From: JAYODW01 sp038116745
GTDB taxonomy: Bacteria; Pseudomonadota; Gammaproteobacteria; Ga0077536
Direction: 5' to 3'
NCBI GenBank assembly: GCA_038116745.1
Contig: JAYODW010000075.1
Location: forward strand, 1-10,206
Length of the DNA stretch: 10,206 nucleotides
Shown here: positions 1 to 6,286 of the stretch, one piece after another
How positions within the stretch are numbered: the first letter of the stretch is position 1
How the letters are laid out: each line of letters starts with the position of its first letter
Translations under genes and position numbers: made by a program
The notes under the pieces: generated by a model
Told to the model about the DNA's origin: nothing
What the model saw: only the letters and a program-made list of their open reading frames with translations
Databases searched by the model: none

Positions 1-7
1 ATCTAAT

Positions 8-84
8 TGGTCGGGGTGACAGGATTTGAACCTACGACCCCTGCCTCCCGAAGGCAGTGCTCTACCAGGCTGAGCTACACCCCG
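8..84 (-). tRNA. tRNA-Pro (anticodon CGG)
   Basis: Read on the minus strand this is a complete 77-nt cloverleaf. The 7-bp acceptor stem CGGGGTG/CACCCCG pairs perfectly, followed by discriminator A and an encoded CCA end. The anticodon stem CTGCC/GGCAG closes the loop TTCGGGA, giving anticodon CGG, which reads the proline codon CCG. The T-loop GTTCAAATC and D-arm GCTC/GAGC are intact. The 5' end lies only 14 nt after the ispB stop codon on the same strand, so it may be processed from an ispB transcript or driven by a promoter inside ispB. I saw no strong promoter in the last 75 bases of ispB. Confidence 0.96.
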
Positions 85-98
85 ACTGAAAAGACCGT

Positions 99-1079
99 TT
101 AAGACTGTCTGTGGACGGCGAAATTGACCAGGCCTGAAAGCGCCTGGCGATAGGACGAATCCGGGATTATCTCGAGTGCCGTCTGCGCGAGGTCGGCCTC
201 GGCCTCAGCGCGGGCGAGAGTGTACGAGATGGCCCCGGTCGATTCAATTGCTTCCCTGACCTCATCGATGCTCGCAAGCCCGCCGCTTTTGATTGCCTCT
301 CTCAGGAGAGCAGACTGCTCGGGTGAGCCGTTCCACATGGCATAGAGCAGGGGCAGGGTGGGCTTCCCTTCGGCCAGGTCGTCGCCAACATTTTTGCCCA
401 TCTTGTCGGGCGACGCTTCGTAATCCAGCGCATCGTCAACCAGCTGAAATGCAGTGCCGATATGGCGCCCGTAGGCGGCCAGGGCTTCTTCGAAATCCTT
501 ATCTTTCTGACCTACGACCGCACCCAATCGCGCTGCGGCCTCGAACAGCTTTGCGGTTTTGTTTCGGATGGTGGTCAGGTAGCGCTCCTCATTGATATCC
601 GGGTTACGCAGGCTCATCAGCTGCATGACCTCGCCCTCTGCAATTATGTTCGTTGCCTCGGCGAGGATATCGAGCACGCGCATGCTGTCGAGGTCGACCA
701 TCATCTGGAACGCCCGGGAGTAAAGAAAGTCGCCCACCAGGACACTCGCCTCGTTGCCCCAGACCACATTTGCCGTTTGTCGGCCGCGTCTGAGTTTTGA
801 GGCGTCAACGACGTCGTCATGCAGCAACGTCGCGGTATGTACCAGCTCGAGGATCGCGGCGACCTGAATGTGTCCTGCGCCTTGGTAGCCCGCCGCCTTG
901 GCGCTGAGCAGCGCGAGGATTGGGCGCAGTCGTTTGCCTCCGCCAGCGATGATGTACTGGCCGAGCTGGCTGATCAGGGTGACCTCAGATTCGAGACAGG
1001 AACGGATGAGAAGGTCGACTTTCTCCATGTCCTCTGAGACGAGCGCACGCACGCGATCGATACCACTTTTATCAGACAT
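99..1079 (-). CDS. ispB: Octaprenyl diphosphate synthase (long-chain trans-polyprenyl synthase)
   Basis: Condenses farnesyl diphosphate with isopentenyl diphosphate units to make the polyprenyl side chain of ubiquinone and menaquinone; a soluble class I prenyltransferase. Seen in the 326-residue product: GGGKRLRP (about 46-53), first aspartate-rich motif DDVVD (88-92), second motif DDALD (215-219), then GKN and the DDLAEGKPTLPLL stretch typical of the family. The fifth residue before the first motif is a small alanine, which in this family goes with long products. Length is close to E. coli IspB (323). I chose the ATG at 1079 because its N-terminus aligns with E. coli IspB. An ATG at 1106 and a GTG at 1115 are in-frame alternatives, and none has a clear Shine-Dalgarno. 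Divergent from rplU, with tRNA-Pro just downstream. The exact chain length (C40 or a neighbour) cannot be read from sequence. Confidence 0.95.
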   Translation of the reverse strand: MSDKSGIDRVRALVSEDMEKVDLLIRSCLESEVTLISQLGQYIIAGGGKRLRPILALLSAKAAGYQGAGHIQVAAILELVHTATLLHDDVVDASKLRRGRQTANVVWGNEASVLVGDFLYSRAFQMMVDLDSMRVLDILAEATNIIAEGEVMQLMSLRNPDINEERYLTTIRNKTAKLFEAAARLGAVVGQKDKDFEEALAAYGRHIGTAFQLVDDALDYEASPDKMGKNVGDDLAEGKPTLPLLYAMWNGSPEQSALLREAIKSGGLASIDEVREAIESTGAISYTLARAEAEADLAQTALEIIPDSSYRQALSGLVNFAVHRQS

Positions 1080-1245
1080 GGGTAGGGCCGTTTTATTCGC
1101 ACACATCAGCAACACGTCCGTGCCATTGGCTTGTTGATCTGCTGGCGGAAGACGCCATCGCTACCGGTTCCGGGTCGGGTTTGAACGGAGGGCGTCGGAT
1201 TGTGCCAAGCACTGCTCGGAAAAGCGAACGAGAACTCAGCGAGGC

Positions 1246-1274
1246 TTGTCTCGCCAGGGTGTTTTCCTTAAGAT
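1246..1274 (+). promoter_or_regulatory. Candidate sigma-70 promoter for rplU-rpmA
   Basis: TTGTCT (1246-1251, 4 of 6 matches to the -35 consensus) is followed by a 17-bp spacer and TAAGAT (1269-1274, 4 of 6 matches to -10). A start near 1281 would give a leader of about 55 nt before rplU. This is pattern matching only. The rest of the 1080-1335 divergent region shows no better candidate for rplU and no convincing promoter for ispB on the other strand. Confidence 0.4.
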
Positions 1275-1277
1275 CGC

Positions 1278-1306
1278 GGCCCCTCGCTCGGGGCCCTGTC
1301 CGAGCG
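1278..1306 (+). promoter_or_regulatory. Overlapping alternative hairpins in the rplU leader
   Basis: Stem A pairs GGCCCC (1278-1283) with GGGGCC (1290-1295). Stem B pairs CGCTCGG (1285-1291) with CCGAGCG (1300-1306) across an 8-nt loop. They share bases 1290-1291 and stem A's loop contains part of stem B, so they cannot both form. No U-run follows, so it is not an intrinsic terminator. If transcription starts near 1281, stem A would lose part of its 5' arm and stem B would dominate. A regulatory role, such as r-protein feedback, is inference only. Confidence 0.35.
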
Positions 1307-1335
1307 TGTATCGAAACCTAGCTCTGGACCTTCTC

Positions 1336-1650
1336 ATGCACGCAGTTATAAAGACCGGCGGTAAGCAATACCGCGTCAGTCCCGGTGATAAGTTGAACGT
1401 AGAGACTTTAACCGCGGATGCTGGCAGCGACGTCAACTTCGAAGAGGTATTGTTGCTGTCTGACGGCGATATCGTTGACGTGGGGACGCCGTTCGTTAAT
1501 GGCGCTCGCGTGACTGCAAAGGTGCTTGAACACGGTCGCGGCGAGAAGATTCGTATCGTTAAATTCAGACGGCGGAAACACTATAGACGCCAGATGGGGC
1601 ACCGACAGAACTACACCCGTGTAGAAATTACCGGCGTGGAAAGGAGTTAA
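1336..1650 (+). CDS. rplU: 50S ribosomal protein L21
   Basis: Large-subunit protein that binds 23S rRNA. The 104-residue product matches the bacterial L21 length (E. coli 103). It opens MHAVIKTGGKQYRV, the family N-terminal signature, and has the C-terminal HGRGEKIRIVKFRRRKHYRR basic stretch that contacts rRNA. The reading frame stays open upstream to 1246, but the ATG at 1336 gives exactly the family start, so the extra 30 residues are not coding. The Shine-Dalgarno is weak. Three bases separate it from rpmA, with which it forms the conserved L21-L27 operon. Confidence 0.98.
   Translation: MHAVIKTGGKQYRVSPGDKLNVETLTADAGSDVNFEEVLLLSDGDIVDVGTPFVNGARVTAKVLEHGRGEKIRIVKFRRRKHYRRQMGHRQNYTRVEITGVERS
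1640..1645 (+). promoter_or_regulatory. Ribosome binding site of rpmA
   Basis: AAAGGA and the following G (within 1640-1646) form a strong Shine-Dalgarno inside the last codons of rplU, about 8 bases before the rpmA ATG. It supports that start and tight co-translation of the two ribosomal proteins. Confidence 0.7.
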
Positions 1651-1653
1651 GCC

Positions 1654-1914
1654 ATGGCACATAAGAAAGCAGGCGGCAGTACACGTAACGGGCGTGATTC
1701 AGAATCTAAACGACTTGGCGTCAAAAAATTCGGCGGAGAGCAGGTCATTGCGGGGAATATTCTGGTGCGCCAGCGCGGCACCCATTTCCATGCGGGGACC
1801 AATGTCGGATGCGGCCGCGACCACACTCTCTTCGCGACCGTCGACGGGCAGGTCGTTTTCGAGCGCAAAGGACCGCAGCAACGCCGTACTGTGAGTGTCG
1901 TCACGACGCAGTAG
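1654..1914 (+). CDS. rpmA: 50S ribosomal protein L27
   Basis: Large-subunit protein whose N-terminal tail reaches the peptidyl transferase centre. The 86-residue product begins MAHKKAGGSTRNGRDSESK, the standard gammaproteobacterial L27 start. It has no N-terminal cleavable extension of the Firmicutes type. The HFHAGTNVGCGRDHTLFA segment (about 44-61) is the family core. The last gene of the rplU-rpmA unit, it is followed after about 26 bases by an intrinsic terminator that separates it from obg. Confidence 0.98.
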   Translation: MAHKKAGGSTRNGRDSESKRLGVKKFGGEQVIAGNILVRQRGTHFHAGTNVGCGRDHTLFATVDGQVVFERKGPQQRRTVSVVTTQ

Positions 1915-1940
1915 GAAACACTGCCTGAGAGCTCACTGGA

Positions 1941-1966
1941 AACCCCGTCAATGACGGGGTTTTTTT
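1941..1966 (+). terminator. Rho-independent terminator after rpmA
   Basis: A 9-bp stem AACCCCGTC (1941-1949) / GACGGGGTT (1953-1961) with a 3-nt loop runs into seven T residues (1960-1966). It is a textbook intrinsic terminator for the rplU-rpmA mRNA. Only 28 bases remain before obg, so obg-proB expression would rely on read-through or a promoter I could not recognise. Confidence 0.9.
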
Positions 1967-1994
1967 ATGTGCAGGGCGCCGGACCAGGAACAGC

Positions 1995-3026
1995 ATGAAG
2001 TTCGTCGACGAGGCCACGGTGACAGTGCAGGCTGGCAAGGGCGGCGACGGCTGCCTCAGCTTCCGGCGCGAGAAATTTATTCCGCGTGGTGGGCCTGACG
2101 GCGGAGACGGCGGCGATGGCGGCTCGGTCTGGCTGGAAGTTGACCCAGGACTGAATACACTCGTTGACTTCCGGTTCAAACGCCTCTTCCGCGCAGAGAG
2201 TGGCCGCCCCGGGTCCGGCCGCGAGCGGCGCGGCAAGAGTGCTGAGGACCTCGTAGTCAGGGTCCCGGAAGGGACCCTCGTTTTTGATGCGGGCACCGAT
2301 GAATTAATCGGTGACATGGTCGGTGTGGGCGAACGGCTATGTGTGGCCAAGGGTGGGTTTCATGGCCTGGGCAACGCGCGCTTTAAGAGCAGTGTCAATC
2401 GGGCGCCGAGACAAACGACCAAAGGCTCGCCAGGTGAAGCCCGGGAACTGCGCTTTGAGCTCAAACTGCTGGCAGACGTCGGCCTTCTAGGCCTGCCCAA
2501 TGCCGGGAAGTCGACCTTGATCAGCCAGGTGTCTGCTGCGCGTCCTAAGGTTGCTGACTATCCTTTCACCACGTTGACGCCGAGCTTGGGTGTGGTGCGT
2601 CTTGGCACAGAGCAGAGTTTCGTCATCGCAGACATACCGGGGATCATTGAGGGTGCCGCTGAAGGGGCGGGTTTAGGCCTGCAGTTCCTGCGGCATCTCG
2701 AGCGGACACGGCTGTTGTTACATCTAATCGACACAGCGGACATGAATCCGGACACCGATCCTGTTGCCGACTTTGAGGCGATAACGGCAGAGCTGACCCA
2801 ATATGAACCGGAGCTTGCCGGAAGGCCACGCTGGGTCGTGTTGAACAAGATTGATGCGAGTTCGAGCGAAACCGTGCAGGACATCGACGCCCGTCTGCGG
2901 GATGCGGGCTGGGAGGGGCCGGTGTTTACTATCAGCGCTCAGACTGGTGAGGGATGCCAGCCGTTGATGTGGGCAATTCAGAACTGGATAGAAGAGCAGA
3001 GAGCTTCCGAAGATGTCGTCGACTGA
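1995..3026 (+). CDS. obgE: Obg-family GTPase, 50S ribosome assembly (ObgE/CgtA)
   Basis: Essential GTPase that associates with 50S precursors and links ribosome maturation to stress and growth control. The 343-residue product has the glycine-rich Obg fold at residues 1-160 (GGPDGGDGGDGG repeats near 32-43). The G domain follows: G1 GLPNAGKST (166-174), switch region ending TTLTP (about 192-196), G3 DIPG (213-216), G4 NKID (284-287) and G5 SAQTG (314-318). Compared with the 390-residue E. coli protein it has only a short C-terminal tail after the G domain. AGGA lies 5 bases before the ATG. It follows the rpmA terminator, and its last 14 bases overlap the start of proB. Confidence 0.97.
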   Translation: MKFVDEATVTVQAGKGGDGCLSFRREKFIPRGGPDGGDGGDGGSVWLEVDPGLNTLVDFRFKRLFRAESGRPGSGRERRGKSAEDLVVRVPEGTLVFDAGTDELIGDMVGVGERLCVAKGGFHGLGNARFKSSVNRAPRQTTKGSPGEARELRFELKLLADVGLLGLPNAGKSTLISQVSAARPKVADYPFTTLTPSLGVVRLGTEQSFVIADIPGIIEGAAEGAGLGLQFLRHLERTRLLLHLIDTADMNPDTDPVADFEAITAELTQYEPELAGRPRWVVLNKIDASSSETVQDIDARLRDAGWEGPVFTISAQTGEGCQPLMWAIQNWIEEQRASEDVVD

Positions 3027-4155
3027 GCAGATACGTGCTGCACTCGGCAAATCTCGACGCTGGGTGGTCAAAGTCGGCACAGCGCTGACGACCAACGAGG
3101 GCGTCGGGCTGAATCTGCCCGCCATTCGGGATTGGGTTGAGCAGATAGCTGCACTGCAATCAGACGGCCGGGAAATCGTGGTCGTTACTTCCGGTTCGGT
3201 GGCCGAAGGGGCAGCTCGACTGGGTTGGAAAAAGCGGCCGCACGTTCTGAATCAACTTCAGGCCGCGGCGGCGATCGGTCAGATGGGGTTGATGCGGGGC
3301 TGGGATCGGGCTTGCGAGGCTTTCGGCAGGTCAGCCGCGCAGATCCTGCTGACGCATGAAGATCTTTCCGACCGACAGCGCTATCTCAACGCACGCAATA
3401 CCCTCTGGACCTTGCTGGATCTCGGGGTCCTGCCGATTGTCAATGAAAACGATACGGTGGCAACGGCCGAAATCAGCCTCGGCGATAACGATACGCTCGC
3501 TGGTCTGGTGTGCAACCTGATTGAGGCCGATCTGCTGGTCGTGCTGACCGACCAGGCTGGTCTGATGAATGCGGATCCGCGCCATGTTCCCGATGCCGAG
3601 TTAATCGGCTATGCGGAGGTCGACGCTCCCCATCTCGATCGACTGGCGGGCGACGGGGGAAGCTGGGGACGGGGCGGTATGCGCACGAAACTTCGTGCTG
3701 CGCGTCTTGCGGCGCGTTCGGCCACGTCGACCATCATTGCCTCCGGGCGCCAACCGGGTGTGCTTCGCGCAATTGCTACCGGAAACGACGTAGGGTCGTT
3801 GCTGCATTCGACCAGAGAAAAGGTTGCAGCGCGCAAGCAATGGCTGGGTGGAACGATCAAGGCACGGGGCCGCCTGACCCTCGACGCTGGCGCGTGCAAA
3901 GCGCTGGCGGGTCAGGGGAAAAGTCTTCTGCCCGTTGGCGTCACGGCTGTCGAGGGAGATTTCTCCCGGGGTGAATTGGTGGTTCTGCTTGAGCCGGCAG
4001 GGGCTGAGATAGGCAGGGGGCTTGTCAATTATGGCGCTTCCGAGTGCCGTCGTATTGCAGGGCGGCCATCACAGGAAATCGAAGCAGCGCTGGGATACGT
4101 TCGCGAGCCCGAACTCATTCACCGCGACAACCTGCTGCTGGGCGCGGTTTTCTGA
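3013..4155 (+). CDS. proB: Glutamate 5-kinase
   Basis: Phosphorylates glutamate to gamma-glutamyl phosphate, the first committed step of proline synthesis, in the cytosol. The 380-residue product has an N-terminal amino-acid kinase domain: VVKVGTAL (18-25), VTSGSVAEG (58-66), NENDTVA (144-150), GDNDTLAGLV (157-166), VVLTDQAGL (176-184) and GGMRTK (221-226). A C-terminal PUA domain follows (about 283-360). The ATG lies inside the end of obg (14-base overlap), which suggests translational coupling; no strong Shine-Dalgarno is visible. The partner gene proA does not follow, as in the obg-proB arrangement I recall for pseudomonads rather than the proBA operon of enterics. The product should be feedback-inhibited by proline, from family knowledge. 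Confidence 0.97.
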   Translation: MSSTEQIRAALGKSRRWVVKVGTALTTNEGVGLNLPAIRDWVEQIAALQSDGREIVVVTSGSVAEGAARLGWKKRPHVLNQLQAAAAIGQMGLMRGWDRACEAFGRSAAQILLTHEDLSDRQRYLNARNTLWTLLDLGVLPIVNENDTVATAEISLGDNDTLAGLVCNLIEADLLVVLTDQAGLMNADPRHVPDAELIGYAEVDAPHLDRLAGDGGSWGRGGMRTKLRAARLAARSATSTIIASGRQPGVLRAIATGNDVGSLLHSTREKVAARKQWLGGTIKARGRLTLDAGACKALAGQGKSLLPVGVTAVEGDFSRGELVVLLEPAGAEIGRGLVNYGASECRRIAGRPSQEIEAALGYVREPELIHRDNLLLGAVF

Positions 4156-4160
4156 GGACA

Positions 4161-4188
4161 AAAAAAACCGGCTTGCGCCGGCTCTTTT
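4161..4188. terminator. Bidirectional terminator between proB and rpsT
   Basis: The stem CCGGC (4168-4172) / GCCGG (4177-4181) with loop TTGC is flanked by a run of seven A (4161-4167) on one side and CTCTTTT on the other. Read on the minus strand the A run becomes a strong U tract ending rpsT. Read on the plus strand the weaker TCTTTT can end obg-proB. The stem is short but GC-rich and sits exactly between two convergent genes. Confidence 0.75.
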
Positions 4189-4207
4189 CACGTTGACCGC
4201 GGGCGCC

Positions 4208-4471
4208 TCAGGCCATGACCTTGATGCGCGCAGCTAGTCGAGATTTATGTCGCGCCGCCTTGTTCTTATGAATGATGCTGGCGCCGGCCATCCGGTCTAT
4301 GACCGGTACAGCGACTCCGTATGCTGCCTGCGCTGCGGCCTTGTCGCCGGTTTCGATGGCCTTGATGACCTGTTTGATGCGGGTACGCAGCAGCGAGCGG
4401 CGACTTGCGTTGTTTTGACGTCTTTGTTCGGACTGTCTAGCCCGCTTTTTTGCCTGCGCAGAGTTGGCCAA
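4208..4471 (-). CDS. rpsT: 30S ribosomal protein S20
   Basis: Primary 16S rRNA-binding protein of the small subunit. The 87-residue product (MANSAQAKKRARQSEQ...) has the lysine/arginine-rich helical composition and length of S20, including HKNKAARHKSRL near the C-terminus. The start codon is TTG (plus-strand CAA at 4469-4471), with GGAG 7 bases upstream. The E. coli rpsT also starts with UUG, where the weak codon is needed for autogenous repression by S20, so this start is probably real and functional. It is monocistronic: its own promoter lies upstream and a terminator follows. Confidence 0.97.
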   Translation of the reverse strand: MANSAQAKKRARQSEQRRQNNASRRSLLRTRIKQVIKAIETGDKAAAQAAYGVAVPVIDRMAGASIIHKNKAARHKSRLAARIKVMA

Positions 4472-4478
4472 TGCAGTG

Positions 4479-4482
4479 CTCC
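4479..4482 (-). promoter_or_regulatory. Shine-Dalgarno fixing the TTG start of rpsT
   Basis: GGAG on the minus strand lies 7 bases before the TTG codon. It supports initiation at TTG, which restores the standard S20 N-terminus (M)ANS. Confidence 0.65.
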
Positions 4483-4512
4483 AGAGTGAATCAAGGTCGG
4501 GAAAGGCGCGGC

Positions 4513-4541
4513 AATATGCGGTTTTCGATCACGGTTGTCAA
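4513..4541 (-). promoter_or_regulatory. Sigma-70 promoter of rpsT
   Basis: On the minus strand a perfect -35 TTGACA (4536-4541), an exact 17-bp spacer and a -10 CATATT (4513-4518, 4 of 6 matches) point at rpsT. Transcription would start near 4506, giving a leader of about 35 nt. This is the best promoter match in the window, as expected for a ribosomal protein gene. Confidence 0.65.
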
Positions 4542-4556
4542 TGCGAACGACCGTGG

Positions 4557-4581
4557 GCCGCTATGAAGCGGCGCATATAAT
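4557..4581 (+). promoter_or_regulatory. Candidate murJ promoter with an inverted repeat upstream of -10
   Basis: A perfect TATAAT (4576-4581) faces murJ about 45 bases upstream of its proposed start. No good -35 lies at 16-18 bp spacing. The -35 position is instead overlapped by the inverted repeat GCCGC (4557-4561) / GCGGC (4568-4572), which could bind a regulator or be chance. The divergent rpsT -35 lies only 34 bases away from this -10. Confidence 0.4.
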
Positions 4582-4613
4582 CGCGACGCACCCAAGACCA
4601 TGTAGCAGCGCAT

Positions 4614-4620
4614 AGGAAAG
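4614..4620 (+). promoter_or_regulatory. Shine-Dalgarno for the proposed CTG start of murJ
   Basis: AGGAAAG at 4614-4620, with the AGGA core 8 bases before CTG at 4626. The in-frame ATG at 4668 has no comparable site. This decides the start in favour of the upstream non-canonical codon. Confidence 0.5.
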
Positions 4621-4625
4621 CCAAG

Positions 4626-6170
4626 CTGATCCCGAGGTTACTTCGTTCTACCGCTGTCGTCGGTCAGATGACCCTGATATCGAGGATTTTGGGATTCGTG
4701 CGCGATGTCGTGATCGCTCGGGCCTTTGGCGCCTCAATGAGCGCCGACGCTTTTTTTGTGGCGTTCAAGATCCCCAACCTTTTTCGACGGCTCTTTGCGG
4801 AAGGCGCTTTCGCCCAGGCCTTTGTTCCTGTTCTCGCGGAGCAGCGGGAGCAGGCGGGAGATGAGGGAGTCTCCGAACTTGTCGGGGTGGCGGGAGGCAC
4901 GCTTGCGGCAATCTTAATCGCGGTGACTGGACTCGGGGTGATTGGGGCACCGGTTCTCATCTTCGTTTTTGCGCCCGGGTTTTCAGATGAAACCGGCAAA
5001 CTCGAGCTGGCCGCTGCTTTATTGCGCCTGACATTTCCCTACCTCCTGCTGGTTTCGCTGACGGCATTCATGGGCTCTGTGCTTAATCTATATGAACGGT
5101 TCGCTATCCCCGCTGTCTCCCCTGCATTGCTGAATATCGGGTTAATCGGGAGCGCCTTGCTGCTGGCGCCGCAGTTTGCCGAGCCCGTGATGGCGCTGGC
5201 GGTCGGCGTCCTGATCGGCGGTATTGCTCAGCTCGTTCTGCAGTATATGGCGCTCAGACGGCTACCATTTCGCCCACGCATCGGGTGCTCTCTGGCCCAT
5301 GCGGGGGTGCGGAAAATTCTCGGTCTGATGGGGCCTGCGGTATTCGGCGTGTCAGTGGCGCAGATCAGCCTGATGCTGGATACCATCATTGCTTCGTTTC
5401 TTCAGACCGGCAGCGTGTCCTGGCTCTACTATTCCGACAGGCTGGTTGAGTTTCCTCTAGGCGTGTTCGGGATTGCGCTGGCAACCGTGCTGCTCCCCGC
5501 TCTTTCGGCGAAGCATCACGAGGGCGATGCGAGAGCATTTTCCGATTCTCTGGACTGGGCTTTGCGGTGGGTGTTCATCATCGGGATCCCGGCAGCCTGC
5601 GGCCTGGCTACGCTGGCGACGCCTATGCTCAGCACGCTGTTTGAGTATGGTCAACTGTCCGGCAGAGACGTGGACATGGCCAGCCGAAGTCTCGTCGCGT
5701 ACTCGGGTGGTCTGGTCGCTTTCATTCTGATCAAAGTGCTCGCACCGGGTTATTTTTCGCGGCAGGACACACGCACACCAGTGCGGATCGGTGTGCTGGC
5801 ACTGGCAGCGAATATGACGCTGAACCTGATCCTGGTCTTTCCCCTGGCCCATGCCGGGCTTGCGCTTGCGACGACCCTTTCAGCGTGCATCAACGCCTGG
5901 CTGCTGTGGAGAGGACTGCGGCGCGATGCGGTGTATCGGCCGCGTGCCGGGTGGAAGCTGTTTGTAACGCGAGTCGGGCTGGCGAGTGCCGGAATGAGTT
6001 TTTCACTGTGGGCCACGCTCGATCTGATGCCGGAGTGGGGTGGCCTTGGTGCCGGAATGCGGGCTCTGTATCTCCTGGGCCTGGTGCTGGGAGGCGCCGG
6101 ATTGTACGGATTGCTGTTAGTGCTTCTGGGTGTCAGACCGCGACAGCTCGCGGCAAGCGGTCGGTCCTGA
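4626..6170 (+). CDS. murJ: Lipid II flippase MurJ (MviN), probably with a CTG start
   Basis: Inner-membrane MOP-superfamily transporter that flips lipid II for peptidoglycan synthesis. The translation is a series of hydrophobic segments, consistent with the 14 helices of the family. Conserved charged residues match E. coli R18, R24, D39, N49 and R52 in SRILGFVRD, DAFFVAF and KIPNLFRRLFAEGAFAQAF, and the FPLG/YYSDRLVEFPLG region is present. The first in-frame ATG is at 4668, but the frame is open upstream and encodes LIPRLLRSTAVVGQ, which matches the usual MurJ N-terminus before MTLISR. No ATG, GTG or TTG occurs in that extension. CTG at 4626 with AGGAAAG upstream fits best and gives 514 residues; the ATG start would give 500 and cut helix 1. 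ribF follows after 116 bases. Confidence 0.93.
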   Translation: MIPRLLRSTAVVGQMTLISRILGFVRDVVIARAFGASMSADAFFVAFKIPNLFRRLFAEGAFAQAFVPVLAEQREQAGDEGVSELVGVAGGTLAAILIAVTGLGVIGAPVLIFVFAPGFSDETGKLELAAALLRLTFPYLLLVSLTAFMGSVLNLYERFAIPAVSPALLNIGLIGSALLLAPQFAEPVMALAVGVLIGGIAQLVLQYMALRRLPFRPRIGCSLAHAGVRKILGLMGPAVFGVSVAQISLMLDTIIASFLQTGSVSWLYYSDRLVEFPLGVFGIALATVLLPALSAKHHEGDARAFSDSLDWALRWVFIIGIPAACGLATLATPMLSTLFEYGQLSGRDVDMASRSLVAYSGGLVAFILIKVLAPGYFSRQDTRTPVRIGVLALAANMTLNLILVFPLAHAGLALATTLSACINAWLLWRGLRRDAVYRPRAGWKLFVTRVGLASAGMSFSLWATLDLMPEWGGLGAGMRALYLLGLVLGGAGLYGLLLVLLGVRPRQLAASGRS

Positions 6171-6232
6171 CAGCCAGCACGGCGACCCAGCCTGACCGAA
6201 ACAACCCGGATAAGCGGGGTTGGGCTGCAACG

Positions 6233-6238
6233 TATAAT
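6233..6238 (+). promoter_or_regulatory. Candidate -10 element upstream of ribF
   Basis: A perfect TATAAT lies 48 bases before the ribF ATG, in the 116-base gap after murJ. The hexamers 16-18 bp upstream (such as TAAGCG) match the -35 consensus poorly and there is no extended -10. ribF-lspA may therefore have its own weak or activated promoter, or be read from murJ. Confidence 0.4.
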
Positions 6239-6286
6239 GGCCCGCTGTTGAATCTACCGCCGGGTCCCGCCCCTCGAGACCGCCCA

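Noticed and set aside
1150..1230. A TTGGCAC segment on the minus strand upstream of ispB, resembling a sigma-54 -24 element
   Set aside because: No matching -12 TTGC element at the proper spacing.
1246..1335. An upstream extension of rplU by 30 residues
   Set aside because: L21 proteins begin at the Met corresponding to 1336. The extension covers the candidate promoter and hairpins and has no L21 similarity.
5885..6286. A 134-residue N-terminal extension of the ribF reading frame inside murJ
   Set aside because: It overlaps murJ, which is clearly coding in its own frame, and the translation has no resemblance to RibF. The ATG at 6287 gives exactly the family length of 313.
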